DNA from: Mya arenaria
Taxonomy: Eukaryota > Mollusca > Bivalvia > Myida > Myidae
Assembly: GCF_026914265.1 (NCBI RefSeq)
Contig: NC_069124.1
Location: 27,002,989 to 27,066,988 of the forward strand
Direction of reading: 5' to 3'
DNA: 64,000 nt
In this document: positions 10,583 through 23,309 of the stretch, piece after piece
How the letters are laid out: each line of letters begins with the position of its first letter
How positions within the stretch are numbered: the first letter of the stretch is position 1
The notes under the pieces: generated by a model
Database searches by the model: none
What the model was told of the DNA's origin: nothing
The model's input: only the letters and a program-made list of their open reading frames with translations
Translations under genes and position numbers: made by a program

Positions 10583-12884
10583 CAGCCCACTTCCACTACC
10601 AGTTGTCTTATGTATTTTTAACAAATGTCTAATCGTCTACTTTTATTTTTCGCATTTCATGTAGAATTTTTCCCTCATTTTTTTATTTTCGCAAGTAACT
10701 AGACTATCGACAAATTCTGGCATTTCACATGAAAAGAATGTTTAAATTTGAAAGTCTCAAGGATATCAGAAAACGCGGCCGATTTTTTTTCCTTTTGAAA
10801 TGGATATTTTTGATTTTCTAGACTGCTGACTAGATATTCCTTATTTCATTTACAAAGAAAAATCGAACAGGAACCAATCTAGTGACGAACTGCTACAGTG
10901 TGTATATTATTTTTATTTTTATTTTTTAATAATATCCGGTAAGAAATGCGCAAAAACAATGCAACAGGGATAGTTTTAAAACAACTAATGTATGCGCTGG
11001 TGCTGATGCACCCGCGCAATAAACAACAAGGCATTTGCCATTGACGAATATATTTGATAAATGGCCAGTCATTTAAAACATGCAAAATGACATAAATACA
11101 ACAAAATTCAAGGCTAATTCAGAGGACATATAAAATATACATATGACTAACATTCAACAAGCAGAGCAGCGGGCAATAAGATATCTAATATGGAACTAAT
11201 AATATATAAACAACTAGGCTTGCGCTATTGCAGAATAAATTCGATAAAAAGTGCATTCGTGCAGTTGTTCTTGTTCAGAGGCCCAAACTTTCGAAGGCAG
11301 GTCCATACCCATTATTGACATGCACTTGCAGATGAAATAGAAACGTATGCAAACAAAAAGGAAATACAAATAAACGCGGTAAATACCACAGAAACAGGTA
11401 AGAACATTGACATGTCATACAGAAGATAATTAAGAAAGACAGCCTGAAGACCGAAACCGCGGCAATTAAAATGGACACTGCAAGGGACCTCACCCATCTT
11501 GCTCTATAAAGGTCCTGTTGGAAGACAATTTCAGTGTAAAAGGGGGAAACATTTTATGAGTGCCTCTTTATCATTGTGAACAACTGCCTGATCTAAGACA
11601 TAGTCTGTTTCATGGATTTTAACACGAATCGTTAACTGCAAGCTTAGTTTTATTTACTTTTAGGGTCTCAAACGTTGCCAAATAGTTCATTTAATGCAGA
11701 ACAAAGCAGTTACCATATATGACTCCACTCGGCAGAACCTAATATTTCATGCTCCGATAGTGTGTCGTGAAACCATTTATTAAACAGGGGACCTATCGGA
11801 TAATAGTTTGAAGCATTCGAAAAGCGTTAACATCACGCCAGTTACTGGACATGAATTTGAATGGATTGTGTTGGGAGTCACTCATAATGAAGTATTACCA
11901 CAAGTAGAACAAAATAATTTTAATATTTACTCAGGATATTGTTATTATCAATACAATACGGCAACGACAGCATATATTGGAATGCTTACCTTTTACTAAC
12001 ATCGTTATCGAAATAAAAACAGGACAATTGGTCTCAAGTATTTAAGTCGAGTGTTTTTACGATCAAAACAGTTTTGATATAATTCATTCAAATAATTCCT
12101 TCTACGATGCCCCCCTACGCTATTAATGTTTTATTTCCAAAAGACCAATTCCAGGTTACCGATAATATGCAGTGACGTTAATAATATAATCCAATTAGGT
12201 TTAAGATAAAATTGTTTCTTTAAAACTGATGATCATGACCTATTGGTCACTTTCCTATTGTTCATATATTTGTTTAACTATTTCAAGTCCAAAGAATTGA
12301 ACCGAAGTTTTAAACTGGTGCAATACATGACGACAATTTTTGAATAGTGGTACTAGTTTAACCTAAATTTATTTTGATCACTTTCTTCTTATCACCTTTC
12401 TGTCAATAAACACAATTCGAATGATCCCACTACTGAAATCCAGTACCTTCAGTGTTAACATATTTGATTGCGTTAAACGTGATAACCAGACATGTCTACC
12501 ATTACATAACACGTGTTTTCGTCCCCACGCTGGAAACCAGGCTGAAATGTTAGGCAAGGTAAATTTGAAGCAATTAACTCGTTCTCCATATACATACACC
12601 AATACTCATAAGATCACACCAATAGCGCCAAGATAAAATATCATGTTATACGGACGCGTATTTGAATATAAGCAGACACATTCTTAATAAATGTACATTG
12701 CCTGTGTTTTATAATAGCTGACATGTTCAGAATACAAGATGATATCAAACGGTCAGTACATAATTGCCTCTCGTTGTTTATTGGACTTATATAATTTCAA
12801 TTTCTTTAATGCGGTCATAGCAGTTTCGGTTTTAAAAACACTTCGCTTCAACAAACAATGTAACACAGTGCGCTGTTGCCTTAC
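10583..12884. other. Unannotated interval
   Basis: Unique AT-rich sequence. Short open frames at 11275-11497 (minus) and 11808-11999 and 12421-12636 (plus) have no recognisable domain and no convincing splice sites. Confidence 0.5.
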
Positions 12885-13130
12885 TTGTTGAGAATAACAT
12901 GAACTATTCATGAACTTAATTCATAGTTCATTAACTATTCATGAATGACAATTTGGACAAATCGAGTTCATGAACTAAATGGGAGTTCATGGACTTGAAA
13001 GTTCATGAACTAAGTGGAAGTCTCCCACTTAGTTCATGAACTTGATTTGTCTTAATTGTCATTCATGAATAGTTCATGAACTAAGATCATGAATAGTTCA
13101 TGAACTCAGTTCATGTTATTCTCAACAGCG
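12885..13130. mobile_element. Foldback element: ~100-bp near-perfect inverted repeat
   Basis: The left end TTGTTGAGAATAACATGAAC is matched by its reverse complement at the right end (GTTCATGTTATTCTCAACAG). The arms continue through repeated GTTCATGAA motifs and a shared ATTCATGAATGACAATT block, meeting at a ~36-bp loop (12986-13021). A single strand would fold into a long hairpin. No coding capacity. The right arm of a related element lies at 15376-15708. Confidence 0.88.
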
Positions 13131-13249
13131 TGATAATTTCATCATTACTACATGTCCATTTATAGCAGATTTCACATTTTAACACACATAACACAATGAG
13201 TAAGGTCCCTTTATATTGTTTATTTCAGTCCTTGACATTCACAATTAGT

Positions 13250-13364
13250 CTATGAAGACTGCAGGTCCGTTTCCTCTATACACTTGATGACAGATATGAT
13301 TTGACCATGACGTTTTCTTAACTGTTGAGGCTTATGTCTGAGAATTTGACATCCATCTTCCAAC
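13250..13364 (-). CDS. Possible 3' terminal exon of an unidentified gene
   Basis: On the minus strand an acceptor (ATATTTTTCAG) is followed by 37 open codons beginning LEDGCQILRHKPQQ and ending with TAG at 13250-13252. An AATAAA signal lies about 30 bp beyond (complement of 13219-13224). The composition is rich in Q, R, K and I and looks protein-like, but no domain is recognised. The open frame needs a phase-2 junction, whereas the exon at 13804-13932 ends in phase 0. Either another exon intervenes, the gene is broken, or one of the two is not coding. Confidence 0.4.
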
Positions 13365-13803
13365 CTGAAAAATATTTCTGATATTATTTTTTACTGCAAA
13401 AATTGCCAATAACTTAAGGTGAGTTGGTTATAAAATCAGTGCGAATTTCAATGTCACAGGTGTATTAATTAATGATCGCTTATTATATTCTTTCGAACCA
13501 AAAAGCTCAATTTTATTGAGAGTCTGATTTATTTAAAAAAGATTCTCATTCCTGTCTGTCACCCCCTTCTCAAAAATGTTTTATTTGATGAATAATGGTA
13601 ACTGCAAAAAAGGATAAGGAAAATTAACCAAACTATACACAATAATCATGTTTCATTTTATTGAATTTAATTTTGTCATGGACAGTACATTCATAGGGTG
13701 TCACCTTTGTGCATTGCAAATAAATTCCACACATATGCCATATTTGTTTTTAAACCAGGATGAGAATATTTCAATGTGCTTTAAAAGAAAAATGTCAACT
13801 TAC

Positions 13804-13932
13804 TGAGGGATTTGAAAATTTATGGCTTAGAATGTTTTTCTCATTCTCTGCTTTAATGAGATCTCCTACACAGTAGTCTAGTTGATTCTTTTGTGGACTG
13901 ACGATTTGTTTTTGTAAGCTCTTATAGGCTGG
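13804..13932 (-). CDS. Possible internal exon of an unidentified gene
   Basis: On the minus strand, TATTTTAG precedes exactly 43 open codons (PAYKSLQKQ ... HKFSNPS), followed by a good donor GTAAGT. Its residues (lysine, glutamine, asparagine, glutamate) suggest a helical or coiled region. A similar AAATAAA..GTCGATTTTAG segment with its own donor GTAAGT ends at 14454 upstream and could be a noncoding first exon or a copy of this intron/exon boundary. The exon lies between foldback arms, so it may belong to a transposon-borne gene. Function unknown. Confidence 0.42.
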
Positions 13933-15375
13933 CTAAAATAGACGAAACACCACTGCAGTTTATTTGGCTAAGCAGGTTAACAAGAATGTCAAACTAAAAG
14001 ACAAACATGGCTCGTTAACTTAGCATCAAGTTTCTCAATAGACAGAATTATTAATTGGCAACACAGGATAAGTGATTTGAGATCATGAAAAATGTGATGT
14101 TATGGTAAATATTTTGAAGATAATAACAGTCATAAACTATAAAAGATAAATGACGATCTGTTCCTACTTCTAGACAAAAACTAGCTTAACAAAAGTTTCA
14201 TTAACAATTACATTAAGAAACCTATATAATAGTTGTTAAAAAATATACAACAATGAAGAATTAGCTGTATGCTACTCAAAAACACTCGCTAAACTGTGTT
14301 TCTACACAAACGTATTTCGTACATTTGTCGCGAAAACATATTAAAAAGAACATATTTGCTCACAACTTTTAAATGTTATAATGTCGTTTTAAACAATAAT
14401 ATTAGTGTAAAAGAAAGTTATTGAATAACACCCATTGCTTTGTTTTAACTTACCTAAAATCGACGAAATATCACTTAATTTATTTGGCGCATTGTCGAAC
14501 ACGGCTGAAGTTCGAAATTACGTAACCGTAAAAGAATAAGACTATTTTGTTAATAAATGTGAGGCAATCGATAACAAGTTGTCAAATTAATTGCAATATT
14601 TTCATATTTATAGAGATCGTAATCCTTTCAATTTTACTTTAATTTTATTTATAATTAATAAAGACGTAAGCGATCAGTAAGCGATACCGGAAGTGGGTAA
14701 AAAAAACACCGGCAATCGGATTGTGTCATTTTCAATGCATTTTTCAATGATTGTAGAGTTGTTTTAAGTTTATTGAACCTGTAAACAATATACCTTAAAC
14801 CTGCTTGACAACTTATTAACGAGTGCTGGCAAAGATGTTTTGTAAGTATTTTAGCAAATAGGGTAATTCTGGATATCTCTACATATTGCGTCAACCATCA
14901 ATTTCGGACAGCCAGGAATACGTGTTTAATTAGACCATCAGCATGTTTTTCTTGGATTATTTTAATACTGTACCCTTAATGGTCTTCAATTCTATTAGTT
15001 GAAGTGTTATTTTTTACAACACTGTCTAATAGTGAGATCAATACCATCTCCCATTATGATTATCTCTATCTTGGACGATCTGATAAAAAAGCAGGTAATA
15101 ATATTTAATAGTTTATTTAAACAAATGTTTAAAATGTTTCAAACCTGCAACTTGCTGGATTTTTTTTATCCCAGTTGATAAATACGCATGGAAACCCCAC
15201 GCATTTATACGTTATTGCACTTGAATTATCCAAAATGCCATTTTAAATGGCTTTTTAAGTTGTAAGTTTTCATCCGTACTTCACCAACCAGTCACCACTT
15301 TCTAATCTCTCAACAGCCTGCCTGTTGCTGCCGCAGCCATCTGCTGGACGTCTCATCTTTTGAATGGTTAAACAG
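13933..15375. other. Interior of the foldback-bounded region
   Basis: AT-rich sequence with a possible minus-strand donor at 14453 and a GC-richer patch near 14660-14710 carrying CACTTCCGG on the minus strand, which could be promoter-like. The minus-strand frame at 14655-14894 is unrecognised. Nothing else is supported. Confidence 0.4.
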
Positions 15376-15708
15376 TTCATCAAATTCATTAAATTTCAAT
15401 GATTCAAGTTCATGAACTTAGTTTCATGAACAGTTTCCTGGACTTATGTTTTGATGAATTCTGTGCAAAAAAATGATGATTTTTATTATTATAGCATAAG
15501 GTTCGTGAACTTCTTTTGATGAACTTAATGAACAGTTCATGAAATATTCATCAACTTTGGTTAATGAACTGTTGATGAACCATGTTGATGAATTTTTCAA
15601 GAACTTGATGGACAGTAAATAAACATTCATAAAAAGTTCATGAAGGTTCATGAAAAGTTCATGAATGTTCATGAAAAGTTCATCAGTTCATGAACAGATT
15701 CTTAACAG
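15376..15708. repeat. Second GTTCATGAA-rich block, related to the foldback at 12885
   Basis: More than a dozen GTTCATGAA and GATGAACTT motifs in both orientations. The right end, read inward on the minus strand, is CTGTTAAGAATCTGTTCATGAAC, closely resembling the 12885-13130 termini (CTGTTGAGAATAACATGAAC). It is therefore oriented as the right-hand terminus of a larger element. Confidence 0.75.
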
Positions 15709-16354
15709 GGCAGTGACGCCCGGTTGTTTTCTTTCATGTCTTATATTTGAAATGCAATATTTCTTTCAGCGACTGGTTTCTCAAACTGTCGCTGGTAATG
15801 TGTGAAAGTGACCTGTACAAGTGACCTGTTGATGAGAATTTCATAATACACGGTAGTTTCTATTTCACTAAACGTTAAACAATCGGAAACGCATGTGAAC
15901 TCAGACGGCTGTGTAAATGTGGATATTCACCAAACCTGTTGTAATGTTAAGTCATCAATGCGGCGATTTCAAGAGAAATCATTTTGTAAGAAGTTAGTAA
16001 CGTCTTAATGAATATTTTTTGGAACATTTTATCAATATGTTGTGATAATTATTATACGTTGGTACAGATATTCATGTAAGCGATACATGAGTATAGGTTA
16101 ATCAGATCAATAGGTTTAGTTGGCGTAATTGAGGTTTTGGCTGTGAATATGACCTGTCCCTAACTGCTTCAGGAATGTTTTTGCAATTTAAATACGTCAT
16201 TAAATCTGAATATAAAAATTGATAGATTCAACCAGGTCTGCATTGACTACGCATCAAAACGCTTAAAAGGAAAACAAGCATATTCATGTTCATGTGGTCG
16301 GATAAAAAATTCAGTCCTCTGTATCGTCTTACATAAAGATCAGTCAGCTTGTTT
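15709..16354. other. Unannotated spacer before the large minisatellite
   Basis: Unique AT-rich DNA; no gene or element seen. Confidence 0.5.
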
Positions 16355-19300
16355 CACCGTCAACAGCCCGCGTCCTTGTAATATAGGGCATCCTTGTGTC
16401 TCACCGTCGATAGTCCGCGTCCTTGAAATATGGGGCATACTTGTGTCTCACCGTCAATAGCCCGCGTCCTTGTAATATGGGCTGTACTACCGTCAACAGC
16501 CCGCGTCCTTGTAATATGGGGCATCCTTGTGTCTCACCGTCAACAGCCCGCGTCCTTGTAATATGGGGCATCCTTGTGTCTCACCGTCAACAGCCCACGT
16601 TCTTGTAATATGGGACATCCTTGTGTCTCACCGTCACCAGCCCGCGTCCTTGTAATATGGGGCATCCTTGTGTCTCACCGTCAACAGCCCGCGTCCTTGT
16701 AATATGGGGCATCCTTGTGTCTCACCGTCAACAGCCCGCGTCCTTGTAATATGGGGCATCCTTGTGTCTCACCGTCAACAGCCCACGTTCTTGTAATATG
16801 GGACATCCTTGTGTCTCACCGTCAACAGCCCACGTCCTTGTAATATGGGGCATCCTTGTGTCTCACCGTCAACAGCCCGCGTCCTTGTAATATGGGGCAT
16901 CCTTGTGTCTCACCGTCAACAGCCCGCGTCCTTGTAATATGGGACATCATTGTGTCTCACCGTCAACAGCCCGCGTCCTTGTAATATGGGGCATCCTTGT
17001 GTCTCACCGTCAACAGCCCACGTTCTTGTAATATGGGACATCATTGTGTCTTACTGTCAACAGCCCACGTTCTTGTAATATGGGACATCCTTGTGTCTTG
17101 CTGTCAAGAGACCGCGTTCTTGTAATATGGGGCATCTTTGTGTCTCACCGTCAACAGCCCGCGTCCTTGTTATATGGGCTGTATCACCGTCAACAGCCCG
17201 CGTCCTTGTAATATGGGGCATCCTTTGTGTCTCACCATCAACAGCCCGCGTCCTTGTAATATGGGCTGTCTCACCGTCAACAGCCCGCGTTCTTGTAATA
17301 AGGGCTGTCTCACCGTCAACAGCCCGCGTCCTTGTAATATGGGCTGTATCACCGTCAACAGCCTGCGTCCTTGTAATATGGGCTGTCTCACCGTCAACAG
17401 CCCGCGTCCTTGTAAAATGGGCTGTCTCACCGTCAACAGCCCACGTCCTTGTAATATGGGGCATCCTTGTGTCTCACCGTCGATAGTCCGCGTCCTTGAA
17501 ATATGGGGCATCTTTGTGTCTCACCGTCAACAGCCCGCGTCCTTGTAATATGGGACATCATTGTGACTCACCGTCAACAGCCCGCGTCCTTGTAATATGG
17601 GGCATCTTTGTGTCTCACCGTCAACAGCCCGCGTCCTTGTAATATGGGGCATCCTTGTGTCTCACCGTCAACAGCCCGCGTCCTTGTAATATGGGGCATC
17701 CTTGTGTCTCACCGTCAACAGCCCGCGTCCTTGTAATATGGGACATCATTGTGTCTCACCGTCAACAGCCCGCGTCCTTGTAATATGGGGCATCTTTGTG
17801 TCTCACCGTCAACAGCCCGCGTCCTTGTAATATGGGGCATCCTTGTGTCTCACCGTCAACAGCCCGCGTCCTTGTAATATGGGGCATCCTTGTGTCTCAC
17901 CGTCAACAGCCCGCGTCCTTGTAATATGGGGCATCCTTGTGTCTCACCGTCAACAGCCCGCGTCCTTGTAATATGGGGCATCCTTGTGTCTCACCGTCAA
18001 CAGTCCGCGTCCTTGTAATATGGGGCATCCTTGTGTCTCACCGTCAACAGCCCGCGTCCTTGTAATATGGGACATCATTGTGTCTCACCGTCAACAGCCC
18101 GCGTCCTTGTAATATGGGGCATCTTTGTGTCTCACCGTCAACAGCCCGCGTCCTTGTAATATGGGGCATCTTTGTGTCTCACCGTCAACAGCCCGCGTCC
18201 TTGTAATATGGGGCATCTTTGTGTCTCACCGTCAACAGCCCGCGTCCTTGTAATATGGGGCATCCTTGTGTCTCACCGTCAACAGCCCGCGTCCTTGTAA
18301 TATGGGGCATCCTTGTGTCTCACCGTCAACAGCCCGCGTCCTTGTAATATGGGGCATCCTTGTGTCTCACCGTCAACAGCCCGCGTCCTTGTAATATGGG
18401 GCATCCTTGTGTCTCACCGTCAACAGCCCGCGTCCTTGTAATATGGGGCATCCTTGTGTCTCACCGTCAACAGTCCGCGTCCTTGTAATATGGGGCATCC
18501 TTGTGTCTCACCGTCAACAGCCCGCGTCCTTGTAATATGGGACATCATTGTGTCTCACCGTCAACAGCCCGCGTCCTTGTAATATGGGGCATCTTTGTGT
18601 CTCACCGTCAACAGCCCGCGTCCTTGTAATATGGGACATCATTGTGTCTCACCGTCAACAGCCCGCGTCCTTGTAATATGGGGCATCCTTGTGTCTCACC
18701 GTCAACAGCCCGCGTCCTTGTAATATGGGGCATCCTTGTGTCTCACCGTCAACAGCCCGCGTCCTTGTAATATGGGGCATCCTTGTGTCTCACCGTCAAC
18801 AGCCCGCGTCCTTGTAATATGGGACATCATTGTGTCTCACCGTCAACAGCCCGCGTCCTTGTAATATGGGGCATCTTTGTGTCTCACCGTCAACAGCCCG
18901 CGTCCTTGTAATATGGGGCATCCTTGTGTCTCACCGTCAACAGCCCGCGTCCTTGTAATATGGGGCATCCTTGTGTCTCACCGTCAACAGCCCGCGTCCT
19001 TGTAATATGGGGCATCCTTGTGTCTCACCGTCAACAGCCCGCGTCCTTGTAATATGGGGCATCCTTGTGTCTCACCGTCAACAGCCCGCGTCCTTGTAAT
19101 ATGGGGCATCCTTGTGTCTCACTGTCAACAGCCCGCGTCTTTGTAATATGGGGCATCCTTGTGTCTCATCGTCAACAGCCCGCGTCCTTGTAATATGGGG
19201 CATCCTTGTGTCTCACTGTCAACAGCCCGCGTCCTTGTAATATGGGGCATCCTTGTGTCTCACCGTCAACAGCCCGCGTCCTTGTAATATGGGGCATCCT

Positions 19301-21318
19301 TGTGTCTCACTGTCAACAGCCCGCGTCCTTGTAATATGGGGCGTCCTTGTGTCTCACCGTCAACAGCCCGCGTCCTTGTAATATGGGCTGTCTCACCGTC
19401 AACAGCCCGCGTCCTTGTAATATGGGGCATCCTTGTGTCTCACCGTCAACAGCCCGCGTCCTTGTAATATGGGGCATCCTTGTGTCTCACCGTCAACAGC
19501 CCGCGTCCTTGTAATATGGGCTGTCTCACCGTCAACAGCCCGCGTCCTTGTAATATGGGGCATCCAGGTGGCTCACCGTCAACAGCCCGCGTCCTTGTAA
19601 TATGGAGCATCCTTGTGTCACACCGTCAACAGCCCGCGTCCTTGTAAAATGATGCATCCTTGTGTCACACCGTCAGCAGCCTGCGTCCTTGTAATATGGA
19701 GCATCCTTGTGTCTCACCGTCAATAGCCCGCGTCCTTGTAATATGGGGCATCTTTGTGTCTCACCGTCAACAGCCCGCGTCCTTGTAATATGGGCTGTAA
19801 TACCGTCAACAGCCCGCGTCTTTGTAATATGGGGCATCCTTGTGTCTCACCGTCAACAGCCCGCGTCCTTGTAATATGGGGCATTCTTGTGTCTCACCGT
19901 CAACAGCCCACGTTCTTGTAATATGGGACATCCTTGTGTCTTACTGTCAACAGCCCACGTTCTTGTAATATGGGACATCCTTGTGTCTTACTGTCAAGAG
20001 CCCGCGTTCTTGTCATATGGGGCATCTTTGTGTCTCACCGTCAAAAGCCCGCGTCCTTGTTATATGGGCTGTCTCACCGTCAACAGCCCGCGTCCTTGTA
20101 ATATGGGGCATCATTTGTGTCTCACCATCAACAGCCCGCGTCCTTGTAATATGGGCTGTCCCACCGTTAACAGCCCGCGTCCTTGTAATATGGACTGTCT
20201 CACCGTCAAAAGCCCTCGTCCTTGTAATATGGGCTGGCTCACCGTCAACAGCCCGCGTTCTTGTAATATGGGCTGTCTCACCGTCAACAGCCCGCGTCCT
20301 TGTAATATGGGCTGTCTCACCGTCAACAGCCCGCGTCCTTGTAATATGGACTGTCTTACCGTCAACAGCCCGCGTCCTTGTAATATGAGCTGTATCACCG
20401 TCAACAGCCCGCGTCCTTGTAATATGGGCTGTATCACCGTCAACAGCCCGCGTCCTTGTAATATGGGGCATCCTTGTGTCTCACCGTCAACAGCCCGCGT
20501 CCTTGTAATATGGGCTGTCTCACCGTCAACAGCCCGCGTCCTTGTAATATGGGGCATCCTTGTGTCTCACCGTCAACAGCCCACGTCCTTGTAATATGAG
20601 ATGTCTCACCGTCAACAACCCGCGTCCTTGTAATATGGGGCATCCTTGTGTCTCACCGTCAACAGCCCACGTTTTTGTAATATGGGCTGTCTCACTGTCA
20701 ACAGCCCGCGTCCTTGTAATATGGGCTGTCTCACCGTCAACAGCCAGCGTCCTTGTAATATGGGCTGTCTCACCGTCAACAGCCCGCGTTCTTGTAATAT
20801 GGGCTGTCTCACCGTCAACAGCCCGCGTTCTTGTAATATGGGCTGTCTCACCGTCAACAGCCCGCTGTCTTGTAATATGGGCTGTCTCACCGTCAACAGC
20901 CCGCGTCCTTGCAATATGGGCTGTCTCACCGTCAACAGCCCGCTTTCTTGTAATATGGGTTGTCTCACCGTCAACAGCCCGCGTCCTTGTAATATGGGCT
21001 GTCTCACCGTCAACAGCCCGCGTTCTTGTAATATTGGCTGTCTCACCGTCTACAGCCCGCGTTCTTGTAATATGGGCTGTCTCACCGTCAACAGCCCGCG
21101 TTCTTGTAATATGGGCTGTCTCACCGTCAACAGCCCACGTTCTTGTAATATGGGCTGTCTCACCGTCAACAGCCCGCGTTCTTGTAATATGGGCTGTCTC
21201 ACCGTCAACAGCCCGCGTTCTTGTAATATGGGCTGTCTTACCGTCAACAGCCCGCGTTCTTGTAATATGGGCTGTCTCACCGTCAACAGCCCACGTTCTT
21301 GTAATATGGGGTATCCTT
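16355..21318. repeat. ~5-kb minisatellite of 47-bp and 39-bp units (~110 copies)
   Basis: All units share CACCGTCAACAGCCCGCGTC followed by CTTGTAATATGGG. They end either in GCATCCTTGTGTCT (47-bp unit) or CTGTCT (39-bp unit). The left and middle parts are mostly 47-bp units; 20690-21310 is almost purely 39-bp units. Variants (GACATCAT, GCATCTTT, CAGTCCGCG) recur in blocks; the rare CAGTCCGCG variant appears at 18001 and 18471, exactly 470 bp (ten units) apart, showing higher-order homogenisation. Because 39 is divisible by three and the unit lacks stops, open frames of up to 260 codons arise on both strands. There is no initiation context, no non-repetitive part and no strand preference, so they are not called genes. 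Confidence 0.97.
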
Positions 21319-23154
21319 TTGTCGATTTGTTTTGATAGGTAGGTAGATTCAAAAGGGTATACTGGAAGAGTTAAATAGCCTGACTATTCCAATTATAATC
21401 TCCTTATATTTCGGTTCCTTCCAGTATATTATCATTCATGAAAAAACTGTTTATCGTTATTGTATAAATGTTTATCTATACAGTAAAATCGAAGAAACAT
21501 ATTAATATAATACAATAGACATCACCTTATCAGACTAAGAGTATTTCAAGTGTTATATAGAGAGGATCCTCACAAGCAATCATTAATAAATAGTTCGATT
21601 CTGTTGGTTGTGGCGCACGTCCAAAGGTTCGCTCCCCCTCTTACACCAAATCCTGGACCCGATCCAGATTTATAATATATATATGTATGAATTTTGCAAA
21701 TGCATTTTTTGTACAACAACAAGGTTATTTTATTACCGGTTTCATGTAATGATAGTAATTTGGTAAACCTGTTTTGAGTATGGATTGCATCGAATGCTTT
21801 TTAATACTCGTTGGCTATCACCTGAGAAAGTGCACCTGGCATTTACCTTGCCTGTACTAGGTATCGTCTACAAACTATTTGTTCCCAAGGCTGGTTAGAG
21901 GTCTTTCAATGCATGTAGAGATCGAAACTAAATGTGTGTTGTCTAAAGCTAATGGGCAAATGAGCTATATATTTAGCATGTAACATAAAGATGCCAGTTG
22001 AATTTGTTGAAAAGGTGCCCATGTTTTCAGGGACGGCAAATGGGCACATTACAGAAATGTTTCGGCCATAGATTGGACGTGCTACTCGTGGTAGGCAAAA
22101 TGCCTCGTAACACTATCGTGACCGGGTCTATAGCTGTGGGTATCAATACTTATTAGTAAAAGTCAACAGTTTTGTTTGCTTTCTGGCTTGGTTAATTATT
22201 GGCAGAATTGTAATTTAAGAGACTCGCGCGCTCTTAAATTTTGGTATTTTTATTTCTGAACAAAATATTGCATATCACATGTTACAAAATGATGAAGATG
22301 TACTTAGACACCTTCCCGTCTCGTTTAATAACAGGTTTATGAAATCGTCTAGATTTATCCTTATAGATTGCCCTAGTGCGTATATATGTGTAAAAGTAGT
22401 AACTCGAATGAATATTTAAGTTTATTACAATTTTACGAGACCCATGTATGGTTTACACTTTAAGGCTGGGTATAGACGAAATTTTGCTATTATTACAGAT
22501 GATTAACTTTTATTTATGTCGGATCAAGTGCCTCGTAATAAAGGAGAAATATATTTGTCAAATGTCGAATTTGTTTAGAAGCTGTTTAAATATTAATAAA
22601 ATGACACTTCACAAATCTTAATTATGCACGAACAAAACGGCTTTCATGGAACGCTATTTTAGGAAACACCGTTTCTGCTTAACCATCCCATCATAGCTTT
22701 GACCGACATTTTCAATTTAAAAAGTATTAAAATGGTTAGATTCATGTTTATGATACCGTTTTAAGCAATCTGTCTGACGAATCGTTTTAAATATCAGTTT
22801 ACTTTGCTTTACTTCTTGTCTTAATTTCTCTTCAATCGTTTATTTCATACTTCTAATACCTTGTTAGCTTAAAGGCGATATGACAAATATTACAAATTAT
22901 CACTTATGTTTGTTGAGCTTGTGTTCTGACCCCGATTTCTCAACCTTCCAAGTTTGTTATTTAAGCTTGATATAACAAAAGAAAAAAACAACTATTTATC
23001 ACGATTTTCAATACAGACAAAACTTTCATCTAAAGCAAGCGTCATCGTAAACAAACAATTGCTCTTGATCCGATGCACAAGGTCTTTAATAAGATATTTC
23101 GTTGAATCATATAAAAAGAATGGTAATATTCACCGAATCGAGGGCGTTTTTCAG
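21319..23154. other. Unannotated interval
   Basis: Unique AT-rich sequence. Near 21600-21640 there is a GGTTCGCTCCCC box resembling a tRNA B box, without a matching A box or cloverleaf. No gene supported. Confidence 0.45.
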
Positions 23155-23309
23155 CAAATGCAATGAACCAGGAAACCTAGACGCACCTGGTATTAATGAC
23201 CTTGATGTTGACAAAATGAATTGTTGTGATCGAAGCTATTTCAAAAAATGCTTTTGCATTGGTTGTTACCAGGAAATGAATTTAATCCAACATTTTCATT
23301 ATTGTATAG
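23155..23309 (+). CDS. Possible cysteine-rich internal exon
   Basis: A pyrimidine-rich acceptor (GTTTTTCAG, ending at 23154) and a donor GTAATG (23310) bracket an open frame with six cysteines in about 50 residues (KCNEP ... NCCDRSYFKKCFCIGC ... HYCIG). Entry phase 2, exit phase 1. The cysteine pattern suggests an extracellular domain, but no family is recognised and no partner exon was found, so it may be chance. Confidence 0.25.

Noticed and set aside
1..21318. CRISPR-like array (regularly repeated units)
   Set aside because: Units are directly abutting tandem repeats without unique spacers, and the context is a eukaryotic genome.
17057..21352. Many open frames of 100-260 codons on both strands
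   Set aside because: They lie wholly within the 39/47-bp minisatellite, overlap in several frames and on both strands, and have no nonrepetitive coding part.
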